64,000 nt of DNA from Mytilus trossulus (GCF_036588685.1 NC_086378.1:47734686-47798685); one strand, 5' to 3'. Shown: positions 22,060 to 33,800, counted from the stretch's first letter. Notes: a model not told the origin generated them from the sequence alone. A program made the numbers and translations.

Positions 22060-23999
22060 TTTATACGACCGCAAATTTTGAAAAAATTTTCGTCGTATAT
22101 TGCTATCACGTTGGCGTCGTCGTCTGCGTCGTCGTCGTCGGCGTCCGAATACTTTTAGTTTTCGCACTTTAACTTTAGTAAAAGTGAATAGAAATCTATG
22201 AAATTTTAACACAAGGTATATGACCATAAAACGAAGGTTGGTATTGATTTTGGGAGTTTTGGTCCCAACATTTTAGGAATTCGGGGCCAAAAAGGGCCCA
22301 AATAAGCATTTTCTTGGTTTTCGCACTATAACTTTAGTTTAAGTTAATAGAAATCTATGAAATTTTGACACAAGGTTTATGACTACAAAAGAAAGGTTTG
22401 GATTGATTTTGGGAGTTTTGGTTTCAACAGTTTAGGAATTAGGGGCCAAAAAAGGGCCCAAATAAACATTATTCTTGGTTTTCGCACAATAACTTTGGTT
22501 TAAGTGAATAGAAATCAATGAAATTTAAACACAATGTTTATGACCACAAAAGGAAGGTTGGTATTGATTTTGGGAGTTTAGGTCCCAACAGTTTAGGAAT
22601 AAGGGGCCAAAAAGGGACCCAAATAAGCATTTTTCTTGGTTTTTGCACCATAACGTTAGTATAAGTAAAAAGAAATCTATGAAATTTAAACACAAGGTTT
22701 ATGACCATAAAAGGAAGGTTGGTATTGATTTTGGGAGTTTTGGTCCCAACTGTTTAGGAAAAAGGGGCCCAAAGGGTCCAAAATTAAACTTTGTTTGATT
22801 TCATCAAAATTGAATAATTGGGGTTCTTTGAAATGCCGAATCTAACTGTGTATGTAGATTTTTAACTTTTAGTCATGTTTTCAAATTGGTCTGTATTAAG
22901 GTCCAAAGGGTCCAAAATTAAAATTAGTTTGATTTTGACAAAAAATGAATCGGTTGGGTTCTTTGATATGTTGAATCTAAAAATGTACTTAGATTCTTGA
23001 TTATTGGCCCAGTTTTCAAGTTGGTCCAAATCTGGGTCCAAAATTAAACTTTATTTGATTTCATCAAAAATTGAATAAATGGGGTTCGTTGATATGCCAA
23101 ATCTTACTGTGTATGTAGATTCTTCATTTTTGGTCCCGTTTTCAAATTGGCCTACATTAAGGTCCAAAGGGTCCATAATTAAACTAAGTTTGATTTTAAC
23201 AAAAATTAAATTCTTGGGCCTCAATGATATGCTGAATCTAAACATGTACTTAGATTTTTGATTATGGGCCCAGTTTTCAAGTTGGTCCAAATCAGGATCT
23301 AAAATTATTATATTAAGTATTGTGCAATAGCAAGTCTTTTCAATTGCACAGTATTGTGCAATGGCAAGAAATATCTAATTTCACAATATTGTGAAATAGC
23401 AAATTTTTTTTTTAATTAGAGTTATCTTTCTTTGTCCAGAATAGTAAGCAAGAAATATCTTATTGCAAGATTTTTTTTTAATTGGAGTTATCTTTCTTTG
23501 TCCAGAATCAACTTAAATCTTTGTTACATACAATATACAATGTATATTCACTTTTTACTTCCAACTGATAAATTTAAATGATCTTTACCATTCAGTGATA
23601 ACAAGCAGTTTTTTTACATCTTAATATTTTATGATGTATTTAAATGAGTAGTTATTGTTGCAAACTTCATTAGAATATTTTAATTGAGATTAGTTTTGGA
23701 ATAAGGGAAAGGGGGATGTGATTAAAAAATTGTGTTCAATTTTTCTCATTTGAAATTTCATAAATAAAAAGAAAATTTCTTCAAACATTTTTTGAGAGGA
23801 TTAATATTCAACAGCATAGTGAATTGCTTTAAGAGAAAACAAAAATTTTTAAGTTCATTAGAACACATTCATTCTGTGTCAGAAACCTATGCTGTGTCAA
23901 CTATTTAATCACAATCCAAATTTAGAGCTGAATCCAGCTTGAATGTTGTGTCCATACTTGCCCCAACCGTTCAGGGTTCAACCTCTGCGGTCGTATAAA
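22060..23999. mobile_element. 1.9-kb element with inverted termini TTTATACGACCGCA
   Basis: The left end TTTATACGACCGCA (22060-22073) and the right end TGCGGTCGTATAAA (23986-23999) are exact inverted copies of 14 bp. Inside are four units of about 160 bp (TTTTCGCAC..TAACTTTAG..GGTCCCAACA..GGGGCCAAAAAGGG; starts near 22158, 22316, 22477 and 22639). About four units of roughly 130 bp follow (GGTCCAAAATTAAA..TTTGAT..; 22780-23310). No transposase frame was seen, so it is non-autonomous. A GTCGTC-rich tract follows the left end. Confidence 0.75.
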
Positions 24000-24129
24000 G
24001 CTACGCCCTGCGGAGCATCTGGTTTATAATCTTGAAGGTTATACAAATGTTGTAAGAATAAGTGAAAAATTGAAGATATTACAAATAATCAAAGCTGGTG
24101 TACAGACAAGATCCATATAAATAAAAAAT

Positions 24130-25385
24130 AACAAAAAAGCATTATAAACAGTATCAACAGGTCGAATTAACAAGAAAATACGATTTGAGAGTACTCGCAG
24201 TTACTGACAGCTAGTTAAAAGCCAAAACCAATTAATAGTAAAAAAAATCATGCATCAGAGACTAAAATCGACTAAAACACATCACAGGGATTTAGTATTT
24301 TAACGTCATTAATAGTCAAAGAAGACATGACTTGTGCAATGCCAAAAATAAATGTATCGACAGGTAGTAGTATAGTGAAGAGCGACTTCTATAGAAATAA
24401 AAGTTAACGTGTCTGTGTCTCTATACATCTCGCCTCAAAAGATAATGAAATTTAGTTATGTTTTAATTTTCTAATGACAAAATCAATATTAATGCCAATG
24501 TGAACTATATTCAGAGATCTAATTACAATATTGGTACGATAACCCTTACTTATAAGTTTGTTTAAAGGTTCGATGAGTTTACCAGGATCACATAGTGATT
24601 TAGTTTAAACATATTGATTTATAGTGGATTGGGAAACAAGTTTTGCAACTTATATTAATCCCTTTCCACTTTGCGGGTGCGAGTGCTGCCTTGTAGCGGC
24701 ATTAGCCTACTCTTTTTCGAAATCTACAAGGGTGTCTTTAACGTGCAAGAGATATGGCTCTCTCTTAACACGGGTCAGCCATTTATCGTCCCCGTCCGAC
24801 GGACTATCATCGTTTCCTCAAGACCATACTCGCAAATGGAGTCAAGGGAAAGCCGAAAATTGAATTCCTGAAATTTTCATCCCAAACGGGAATCGAACCA
24901 GGAACCTTTGTGTTAGTAGTCCGATGCACTAACCACTACACCACGGCACTTAGTGATTTCCTCGCTTTAAGTACAATATTACCATAAAATTTAGGATGTG
25001 AAATACCATTTTTAATAAGCTTTCTACAGGTATAGCCAAATTTACTTATCAAATCTTTGTATCTGTGAAAGAATTTAGTAAAAGTTTTAAGTAATTTATG
25101 GTATCGAAATCCCTGACACAACAATTTACCAGTGATGCATTGATTACGTTCGTTAAAATCTAAGACATCAGAACACACACGGGCAAACCGAACGAGTTGC
25201 GATATATAAACACCGTATGATGGAGCCAAAGGCACATCGCCGTCTAAAAAAGGAAAATTAACAATAGGAAATGAAAAATCGTCTCTTTTGTCGTAAATTT
25301 TAGTGTGAAGTTTCCTGTTTGAAATTGAAATGTCTAAATCTAGAAAAGGACAACTGCTGCTGTAAGCACATCTAGAAATTGACAA
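24130..25385 (-). mobile_element. Retroelement with C-terminal reverse-transcriptase-type ORF, lineage 1
   Basis: The minus-strand frame from 25385 to 24936 encodes 149 residues. It starts near PFLDLDISISNRKLHTKIYD and continues with KRDDFSFPIVNFPFL and PSYGVYISQLVRFARVC. I recognise this as the region after the reverse transcriptase core in bivalve retroelements, possibly Penelope-like. The frame is interrupted by a SINE; its own sequence resumes on the far side of the target duplication. Downstream on the minus strand (24130-24430) is an untranslated tail shared with the copy at 44400. It is 5'-truncated and inactive. Confidence 0.65.
24602..24950 (-). mobile_element. tRNA-derived SINE with 9-bp target-site duplication
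   Basis: On the minus strand the head (from 24950) carries a pol III A box, TGGTGTAGTGG (24943-24933), and a perfect B box, GGTTCGATTCC (24899-24889), at tRNA-like spacing. A body of about 270 bp follows. The element is bracketed by TAGTGATTT at 24593-24601 and 24951-24959. It inserted into the retroelement coding region, which identifies the event and its order. The 79- and 66-codon frames at 24624-24871 are by-products. Confidence 0.88.
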
Positions 25386-25395
25386 TGAAGGTCGG

Positions 25396-26018
25396 TTGAA
25401 GACAAAACTTTACGACAAAAGAGATGATTTCAGCTTTCCAATTGTGAACTTTCCATTTTTGAGTAGCAACATTCCAGCAGCACCTGCATACGGGGTATAT
25501 ATCTCCCAATTGATACGATATTCCCGTGCTTGCATTTCCTATCATGATTTTCTTGATAGAGGGTTACTGCTCACAAGGAAGCTATTAAACCAAGAGTTCC
25601 AAATGGTGAAGTTGAAATCATCCCTTCGTAAATTTTACGGACGCCATCACGAGTTGGTTGACCGTTATGGAATAACCATTTCACAAATGATATTGGATAT
25701 GTCCCTTACGTCGTAACTACAATCCCCTTCCCTTTCATGAATTTGACCTACCGAATTAGACTATTTACCGGATTTGTAATCACATAAGCAACACGACGGG
25801 TGCCGCATGTGGAGCAGGATCTGCTTACCATTCCGGAGCACCTGAGATCACCCCTAGTTTTTGGTGGGGTTCGTGTTGTTTATTCTTTAGTTTTCTATGT
25901 TGTGTCATGTGTACTATTGTTTTACTGTTTGTCTTTTTTCATTTTTAGCCATGACGTTGTCAGTTTGTTTTAGATTTACGAGTTTGACTGTCCCCTTGGT
26001 ATCTTTCGTCCCTCTTTT
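25396..26018 (+). mobile_element. Retroelement with C-terminal reverse-transcriptase-type ORF, lineage 2
   Basis: The frame 25396-25716 encodes 106 residues starting TKLYDKRDDFSFPIVNFPFL and including PAYGVYISQLIRYSRAC and LRKFYGRHHELVDRYG. It is clearly related to, but distinct from, the minus-strand frame that ends 10 bases away. The untranslated tail 25717-26018 includes ATGTGGAGCAGGATCTGCTT and ends TTTCGTCCCTCTTTT. Relatives are at 13600-13920 (-) and 33190-33800 (+). Confidence 0.7.
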
Positions 26019-26019
26019 A

Positions 26020-26478
26020 AGGTGTAATACCACCATTGATTTTGCCCTATTAGTCTTTGTTAAATTTGCACTTTTCAAAAAATTGTGCAGAATTTATCTT
26101 TGTTTCAAGTAAGAAATACTTGGCATGAGTAAAGTTTTACCCTGTTCAGTTCTATAGAAAAATTTTCTCATAACATTTCATTGCATATAAGAAAATAACC
26201 ATCATCGGAAGTTAACCAATCAAATTTCTCTTCTTATTCTATGTGTGCACAAGGTTTAGTCACCATGTAACCTCAAGATTACAAAATTTTCTATAAAAAT
26301 CACAAATAAAAAATAATGGTGTTTAGAAATACCCAAGACATATGTTTATGACCCAGAAATAGTTTTACTGCAATAAAATGTAGGATTAATTACCTACAAC
26401 TCAATGGAATATTTTTTTAGACCTACTTTCGTATACAACCGGATATGACATACCATGATTTGGTGGTATTACACCTAA
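26020..26478. mobile_element. MITE-like element, intact copy (TIR AGGTGTAATACCACC)
   Basis: It starts AGGTGTAATACCACCATTGA and ends ATGGTATG..TGGTGGTATTACACCT, so the 15-16 bp termini are inverted. About 460 bp, non-coding. It sits immediately 3' of the retroelement tail. A second copy follows after only a few bases. Confidence 0.85.
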
Positions 26479-26483
26479 TATTA

Positions 26484-28280
26484 GGTGTAATACCACCATT
26501 GATTTTACCCTATTAGTCTTTGTTAAATTTGCACTTTTCAAAAAATTGTGCAGAATTTATCTTTGTTTCAAATAAAGAAATACTTGGCATGAGTAAAGTT
26601 TTATCCTGTCCAATTCTATAGAAAAATTTTCACATAACATTTCATTGCATATAAGACAATTACCATCATCGGAAGTTAACCAATCAAATTTCTCCACTTA
26701 TTCTATGTGTGCACAAGATTTAGTCACCATGTAACCTCAAGATTACAAAATGTTCTATAGAAATCACAAATAAACAAGAGGCTCTCAAGAGCCTGAATCG
26801 CTCACCTGGTAAACAATGCCTTATTGAACATATTGAACCATGCCAGGCAGACATGTACAGCTAATAATTCTTCAATATTACAAATATATTTGACTTACTG
26901 TTTATAAATAAAGAAAACGAGACCAAAACACAAACACTTAAAACTTAGCAATGAACCGTGAAAATGAGGTCAAGTTCAAATAAAACCTGCGTAATCCACA
27001 TATAGATCATAAAATATTTCCATACACCAAATATAGTTGACCTAATGCATAAAGTATTAAAAAAATTGTGAAAAAATTGTCATTAAAGGACAGTAACCCC
27101 TTAAGGGGTCAATTGACAATTTTGGTCATATTAACTTATTTGTAGATCTTACTTTGCTGATCATTTTTGCTGTTTACAGTTTATCTTTATCTATAATGAT
27201 ATTCAAGATAATGACCAAAAACTGAAAAATTTCCTTAAAATTACCAATTAACTGACAGCAACCAAACAATGGTTTGTTTGATTCATCTGAAAATTTCAGG
27301 GCTGATAGATCTTGACCTAATGAACATTTTTACCACATCTCAGATTTGCTCTAAATACTTTCGTTTTTGAGATATAGGCCAAAAACTGCATTTGACCCCT
27401 ATGTTCTATTTTAAGTAACAGCGGCCATGTTTTTTGACGGATCAAAAATCGAAGCTTACACTTTGTGCAGGATAATCTAAAGAACAATCCTGCTATGTTT
27501 CATCCAAATCCATTCAGTAGTTTCAGGAGAAGATTTTTTAAAGTTAGCAAATATGATGAACAAATTGTGAAAAATTGCCATTAAAGGACAATAACCCCTT
27601 AGGGGGTCAATTGACAATATTGGTCATTTAACCTATTTGTAGATCTTACTTTGCTGATCATTTTTTGCTGTTTACAGTTTATCTTTATCTATAATAATAT
27701 TCAAGATAATGACCAAAAACTGAAAAATTTCCTTAAAATTGCCAATTAAGTGGCAGCAACCCAACAATGGTTTGTTTGATTCCTCTGAAAATTTCAGGGC
27801 TGATAGATCTTGACCTAATGAACATTTTTACCCCCTGTCAGATTTGCTCTAAATGCTTTCGTTTTTGAGATATAAGCCAAAAACTGCATTTGACCCCTAT
27901 GTTCTATTTTAAGTAACGGCGGCCATGTTTTTTGACGGATCAAAAATCGAAGCACACACTTTGTGCAGGATACTCTAAGGAACAATCATGCTAAGTTTCA
28001 TTCAAATCCATTCAGTAGTTTCAGAGGAGAAGATGTTTGAAAAATTGTTAACGACGACAGACGACGACGACGGACGCCAAGTGCCTTTTAGGCCAGGTGA
28101 GCTAAAAATAATGGTGTTTAGAAATACCAAAGACATATGTTTATGACCCAGAAATAGTTTTACTGCAATAAAATGTAGGATTAATTACCTACAACGGTCA
28201 AACTCAAGGGAATATTTTTTTAGACCTACTTTCGTATACAACCGGATGTGACATACCATGATTTGGTGGTATTACACCTA
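26484..28280. mobile_element. MITE-like element, second copy, split by an insertion
   Basis: The same element as 26020-26478 in the same orientation. Its left 290 bp (to ATCACAAATAAA) and right 175 bp (from TAAAAATAATGGTG) are separated by the 1.34-kb element at about 26772-28108. Termini are AGGTGTAATACCACC and GGTGGTATTACACCT. Confidence 0.85.
26772..28108 (-). mobile_element. GAGCCT-terminated element nested in the MITE
   Basis: It starts AAGAGGCTCTCAAGAGCCTG and ends GCCAGGTGAGC. It is the same family as 28757-29833 (+) and the fragment at 7215-7712 (+), but in the opposite orientation. Two internal units of about 500 bp are tandem (CCATTAAAGGACAATAACCCC at 27577 matches 27083). Comparison with the empty site at 26300 shows a short AT-rich target duplication (TAAA). 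There is no coding frame. Confidence 0.8.
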
Positions 28281-28756
28281 AAAGGATGGATGGTTGATCT
28301 GCATTTTGGCAGAATTTGGAACAATTCCAAAGTGCATAAAATATATGATGCAATACCAAACTCAAGAACCGGAAGTCGTAGAGACATGGGTCTACCACCA
28401 TTCAACTCAGGACCACTTGGCCTTCCACATATCACAAGGTCAAGGTCATTGTATACTGTGAAGGTCAAGGTGAAATTTTATCATGACCTGTCATTGACCT
28501 CAAATTGAAGGTCTTGAATTACTGATAATCTTTGCAATTTATAGTAGGTTGATATATGTCACCTTTTAAAAGATATACACATGTTACTATAGTTTTAAGA
28601 ATTATGTTGTAACTTTTGAACAGACAGTCGGACGTTTTGGGGCTTAATGTATAAAATGTAGAGCACGTTGAGAGCAACATTTTATACACAGAATGTATGC
28701 AGTAAGCTCTTTTCGTTTTCTTAACATGAAAGCTTGAAATTGCGGCGTATTTTTAT
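28281..28756. repeat. Non-coding interval with clustered AAGGTCA half-sites
   Basis: 28430-28515 contains ACAAGGTCAAGGTCATTG, GAAGGTCAAGGTGA, CATGACCTGTCATTGACCTC and GAAGGTC. These are five to six nuclear-receptor-type half-sites in 85 bases. The overlapping 86-codon frames on both strands are not supported. Confidence 0.5.
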
Positions 28757-29833
28757 AGCTCACCTGGCCCAAAGGACCAAGTAAGCTTTTCTCATCATTT
28801 GGCGTCCGGTGTCGTCGTCCGGCTTCGTCGTCGTCCGTCGTCGTTAACTTTTACAAAAATCTTCTCCTCTGAAACTACTTGGCCAAATTTAATCAGACTT
28901 AGCCACAATCATTATTGGGGTATCTAATTTAAAAACTGTGTCAGGTGACCCGTCAAACCAACCAAGATGGCCGCCATGGCTTAAAATAGAACATAGGGGT
29001 AAAATTTATATTTTGGCTTATAACTCTGAAACCAAAGCATTTAGAGCAAATCTGACATAGGGTGAAATTGTTTATCAAGTCAAGATCTATCTAATTTTCA
29101 GAGGAATCGAACAATTGAATATACAAATAAGTCAACCTTGACCAAAATTATCACTTGACCCCTTAAGAAGTGATTGTCCTTTATAGTCATTGTTTAGCAT
29201 TTTTTTGTAAATGTTTGTAATCTTATACAAAAATCTTCTCTGAAACTACTGGGGCCAAATTTTACCAAACTTAGCCACTTTTTTTAATTTCTTCACATGA
29301 GAATAATGTATAATTATTACTCTGAAACCAAAGCATTTGGAGAATTTGACAAGGAGTTAAATTGTTAATCAAGTCAATATCTATCTGCCCTGAAATTTTT
29401 AGATGAATTGGACAATAGGTTGTTGGATTGCTGCACCCCAATTGGCCATTTTAAAAGATATTTTGCCGTTTTTGGTTGATTTCTTGAATACTATTATAGA
29501 TAGAGATAAACTGTAAAATGCAATAATGTTCAGCAAAGTTAGATTTACAAATATGTCAACATGACCGAAATGGTCAGTTGACCCCTTTAGGAGTTATTGC
29601 CCTTTTTAGTAAATTTTTAACAATTTTCCTCAATTTGGTAAATTTATGTAAATTTTTACCAAATAATTTTCTCGGTTACTAATGGGCAAAAGTCATTATA
29701 GATATAATTGTAAGAAGCAAAAACACATCACCATCACCAAAATACAATTTTGCCATGAATCCATTTGTGTCCTTTGTTTAATATGCACATAAAACCAAGG
29801 TGAGCGACACAGGCTCTTTAGAGCCTCTAGTTT
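28757..29833 (+). mobile_element. GAGCCT-terminated element
   Basis: It begins TAGCTCACCTGGCCCAAAGG, followed by a GTCGTCCG-rich tract. It ends GTGAGCGACACAGGCTC, TTTAGAGCCTCTAGTTT. It contains CCAAGATGGCCGCCATGG. No transposase or reverse transcriptase frame was seen. Confidence 0.75.
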
Positions 29834-30230
29834 GGAAAGCCATAGAAACAGGTTCAAACAGACATGTTTTCTTAAAATGTCCTGTACCAAGCCAGGAATG
29901 TGGGATTTGTTTTCAAATAGTCCTTTGATGTTGGCGTTTGTTTTTGTAGAAGTTCACTGTTTCTGTAGCTATTTTTTACTCTTATAATTGATGTGGTTTT
30001 TTTACATTTTGTGACTCTGATTCGTTTTAGTTGAATCGATTTATGACTATTTAACAGCGGTGTACTACTGTTCAACAGATGCATTAAAACTGCTTGTATT
30101 TGATTGCTTGATTGAATAATGGCGTCAGCACACATGTAAGACAGAGACAAAGTGTGTGAAAGTAGTACAATTTAGTATCGTATAGATTAAATTATTGTTT
30201 TAAATTATAAAACAAATTTTATTACATCAT
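29834..30230. other. Non-coding, with remnant of the 12976 repeat
   Basis: 30020-30085 carries GAATCGATTTATGACTATTT and AACAGCGGTGTACTACTGTT, a short relative of 13160-13205. Nothing else was recognised. Confidence 0.5.
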
Positions 30231-30239
30231 ACATAAATA

Positions 30240-30560
30240 CGTAAGTGAAAACATCAACAAAAAAAAAGTAAAAACACAAAAATACCGAACTCCGAGGAAA
30301 ATTCAAAAAGGAAAGTCCAAAATCAAAAGGCAAAATCAAGTCTAAACACATCAAACGAATGGATAACAACTGTCATATTCCTGACTTGGTACAGGCATTT
30401 TCTAATGTAGAAAATGGTGGATTGAACCTGGTTTTATAGCTAGCTAAACCTCTCACTTGTATGACAGTCGCATCAAATTCCATTACATTGTCAACGATGT
30501 ATGAACAAAACAAACATACTCAAAGAGTAAAAATGTCAAAAATAGGGGTACAGCAGTCAA
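30240..30560. repeat. Dispersed repeat (ACCGAACTCCGAGGAAAATT)
   Basis: The stretch has the look of a common mussel interspersed repeat (CCGAACTCCGAGGAAAATTC, GGATAACAACTGTCATATTC, CTGACTTGGTACAGGCATTT). I recognise the blocks from memory only; no second full copy is in the window. The 70-codon frame at 30461-30673 lies within it. Confidence 0.55.
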
Positions 30561-30586
30561 TATTGTGTTATCATCTTAATATCACT

Positions 30587-31045
30587 ATAAAAACAACAAA
30601 TGTAACGAAGAATCACAAAAAGGCGTATACATCAAATTTAACATACTCATTTTGCTTTTCTCGTACCACTTAATTTATGTATATAAAGTCTACCCGTAAA
30701 GGAAAGAAGGTTTTTATTGCTGGTGTAAAAATGCGCGTTTGAAATTCGTACAGGTGGACATAAAAATAATTTTGTCGTTCAATGTATGAAGGCATAAATA
30801 CTTGCATCACAATAAAAACAACAAATGTAACGAAGAAGCACAAAAAGGCATACATCAAATTAAATATACTCCTTTTGTTTTTCTTATACCACTTAATTTA
30901 TCTATATAAAGTCTACCCGTAAAGGATAGAAGGTTTTCATTGCTGTTGTAAAATTGCGCGTTTGAAATTCGCACAGGTGGACATAAAAATAATTTTGTCG
31001 TTCAAAGTATGAAGACATACATACATGCATAGTCATGTAAAGTTG
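30587..31045 (+). repeat. Tandem duplication, 225-bp unit
   Basis: ATAAAAACAACAAATGTAAC starts at 30587 and again at 30812. It is followed in both by TCTACCCGTAAAGGA, GCGCGTTTGAAATTC and ACAGGTGGACATAAAAATAA. A piece of the unit end (AATAATTTTGTCGTTCAAAG) recurs near 31195 and 31258. Confidence 0.85.
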
Positions 31046-31950
31046 ATATAACAAACAACAGACTCAACAGTAAATGTAATAATAATAGATAAATAATGTG
31101 TGGTTCAAAGTATGACGGGATACATAGGTACAGTATCACGTCAAATGTATAACATAAAAAAACAGACTTAACAAAAAAAGTATTATTATTGAATAAAATA
31201 ATTTTGTCATTCATAGTATGTCAAGATCCATAAGTAAGGAGTAATTTAAGTAAATGAAATAATTTTGTCGTTCAAAGCATGATGTTTTTATATAACCACA
31301 GAGTCAATTCAAAAGAATATCTCGAAAATTGACTTAACGGTACAAGTAATATTAATAAATACTAATAAAATAATACTATAACACGTTATTACGATGATAA
31401 CCAACGTCAGTACGCAAAATCTATACTTCAAGATCATCTTGTATTATTTGTGAAGTTGATACGGAATATTTATCAACGAGTTCTGGGTATCTTCCGATGA
31501 ATTTTTTTAGAAAAAGGACGAGACGTTCTTTGACATACTCCTGGTTCATCAACAATATAAATTGTAACTTATATCCATGAATTGTTCTATGTATACAAAT
31601 TTCAGGTTCTTTTGCATTTACATAGTAATGTACGCCTTGTTACAAGTGTTAAAAGAAACAAACATGTCAAACTAGAACATATGATGATATAAATTAACAC
31701 TGGTGGAAGTCTTTTAGGTCCTGTCAAATAGAATTTATATAAAAAAAAATCCAATAAATATAATGTATTCATTTTGATATTTACATAAATTAAAAAAATG
31801 GCTACATATGTTTGATCATTAGCATTTTTAACAACTAAAAGATAGAATTTACCTGCACATACATATGAAAAAACTACTTAATCTATAGTGCATATTTTTC
31901 ATGTCAGTGTAAGGGTGTAAGTACATGTGTTTCTTCCTTTACATATTTCA
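31046..31950. other. Gene-free stretch
   Basis: Apart from two short echoes of the 225-bp unit end (near 31195 and 31258), nothing was recognised. Confidence 0.5.
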
Positions 31951-31959
31951 ATTCCTTAA

Positions 31960-32035
31960 AATTGGGTACGGCAGACATGCGTTTCGTCTTCAAAAGACTC
32001 ATCAGTAAAGTTCGAAATATTTCATCAAAAACAAA
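31960..32035 (+). repeat. Short dispersed repeat (CAGACATGCGTTTCGTCTTC)
   Basis: GGCAGACATGCGTTTCGTCT and CAAAAGACTCATCAGTAAAG match the piece at 40478-40520 (CAGACGCGCGTTTAGTCT, AAAAGTCTCATCAGTGATG). It is non-coding. Confidence 0.65.
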
Positions 32036-32164
32036 TTTGAATGTCGAACGCACTATTGTGTCAAATAATGTTTCACAACGATGCTTGGCATCATGTAAAT
32101 ATAACTCTGTACGATTAGAAAATTTCTCTACACCCAATTTTTAAATTGTATACAAGATCTTCTC

Positions 32165-32260
32165 ATGTATTCAAACTGCTTACAACCACTTTATCTGAAC
32201 TTTGGTGGATATTGTCTCATTGGCAATCATACCACATCTCCTTGTTATCATATTGTTTGC
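32165..32260 (+). mobile_element. Retroelement tail remnant
   Basis: GGATATTGTCTCATTGGCAA followed by TCATACCACATCTCC is the reverse complement of the terminal block at 43922-43955. Confidence 0.65.
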
Positions 32261-33185
32261 ATTTAATTTGAGAGAACTAAAACGTACAAGTAGTTTTAAA
32301 GCGTACACAACGAAACCATATTAGGGCTAGGAGGTGAGCAATTACTATGAAATAACGATATGAATGAACCGCTGCATTAAGTCATCATTTCAAGATTAAT
32401 GATATTAGATAATGAGTTTGTGATTTTTTTTTAAAGATGCTATGAAAACCACAGTCGTAAATGCATCTGAAGATATTGACAAATTCTGTAGGGGAGAAGA
32501 GGGTGGGGTGGAAGTTAGGCTTAGAGTTATCACATGTTACTTGTAATTAAAGAAATTGAAAAACATAAATATTAATAAATTTATGAGAAAATGTGATACA
32601 AAAATATCATTCCATGCAGGACAAGACATATAAAAGCTAGGTAATTTTAGATAATACTATATTGTAACCATTTCGGTTTTTTCAATTTTGTTTTTAAACA
32701 ATGTTTTCCATGGTAACAGCCTAGTTTTATTCAGTGCTTCTAAAGTTTATTCATATTGCTTAAAGTAAAATTCAAAATTCAATTATTAGACATAATTTGT
32801 AGATCGAGTATATATTTTCCAATATTTAAACGAAATATCATAACATTTTACACTTCACACATCATATATATTACAAAATCATAACAAATAAATCACAAAG
32901 AGCAGATAATCTATATGGAACAAAAAGTCGGCATTACCATGTAATCCTCTTCTACCCGACTCGCTTCTTTATTCATAAGAGACTGATTTTATACAAGAAC
33001 TTCTTATATTCAAAAATAAAAATTGAAGTTGCCATTTTTCTTTTAATTCACTATCCGCTAAATATATGATTATTTCTCTATAGATAATCAAAACTTGGTG
33101 ACTTTGTTGGACGTATATTTGCCATCAAACTTGATGTGAAGAATACACCAAATACAGTTATGTATGTCTCATATCTTGACTTACC
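32261..33185. other. Gene-free stretch
   Basis: No exon or repeat was recognised on either strand. Confidence 0.5.
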
Positions 33186-33189
33186 TCAA

Positions 33190-33800
33190 GAAATTAGACA
33201 ATGACAGTATTGTGAAGCAAACCTTTTCGACAAAGAGATGATTTCAGCTTCAAAATTGTGAACTTTCTTTTTCTATGTAGCAACAAAGCATTATGGGGTT
33301 GCTGCTCACAAGGAAACTTTTAAAAAATCAAAAGTTACAAGCAGTGAAGTCAGTATTATCGCTTATGGAAGCCTTCAAAAGTTTGTTGATCGTAAAGAAA
33401 CTTATGCAGTGAAGTCAGTATTATCGCTTATGGAAGCCTTCAAAAGTTTGTTGATCGTAACGAAACTTATGTTTCAGAGATGCCGATAGATATGTTCCAA
33501 TTGTCGTTACTATCCCGTCCCTTTCCCCGGATGTGACCTTCTAAATAAGATTTATCACCGGGTTTGTACTGAAATGGTCAACACACCGGGTGTCACTTGT
33601 GAAGCAGGATCGCTTAACCTTCAAGAGCACCGGAGATAACCCAAAGGGGGTCGTGTTGCTTAGTCGTAAAAGTTTTCTATCTTGTTTCTTGTGTACTGTT
33701 ATTGGTCGTTGGTATTTTTATTTCAGAGTTATGGCGTTTTCATGGGGTTTTTTTTCGACTAATGACTTATTAATGTCTCTTTTGGTTTTTTCTCCTTTTT
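33190..33800 (+). pseudogene. Degenerate lineage-2 retroelement copy
   Basis: GACAAAGAGATGATTTCAGC and TTGCTGCTCACAAGGAAACT match the coding part of 25396-25716. GAAGCAGGATCGCTTA and GAGCACCGGAGATAACCC match its tail. The frame is destroyed. A 65-bp segment (GCAGTGAAGTCAGTATTATC and following) is tandemly duplicated at 33341 and 33406. Confidence 0.75.

Noticed and set aside
22003-22227. Minus-strand frame with an arginine run
   Set aside because: The Arg run comes from the GTCGTC-rich tract of the element at 22060-23999.
24624-24871. Plus-strand frames of 79 and 66 codons
   Set aside because: They lie antisense within the SINE.
24880-24950. Free-standing tRNA gene
   Set aside because: The A and B boxes are present, but the sequence continues into a SINE body and is flanked by a target-site duplication. 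No proper acceptor stem closes.
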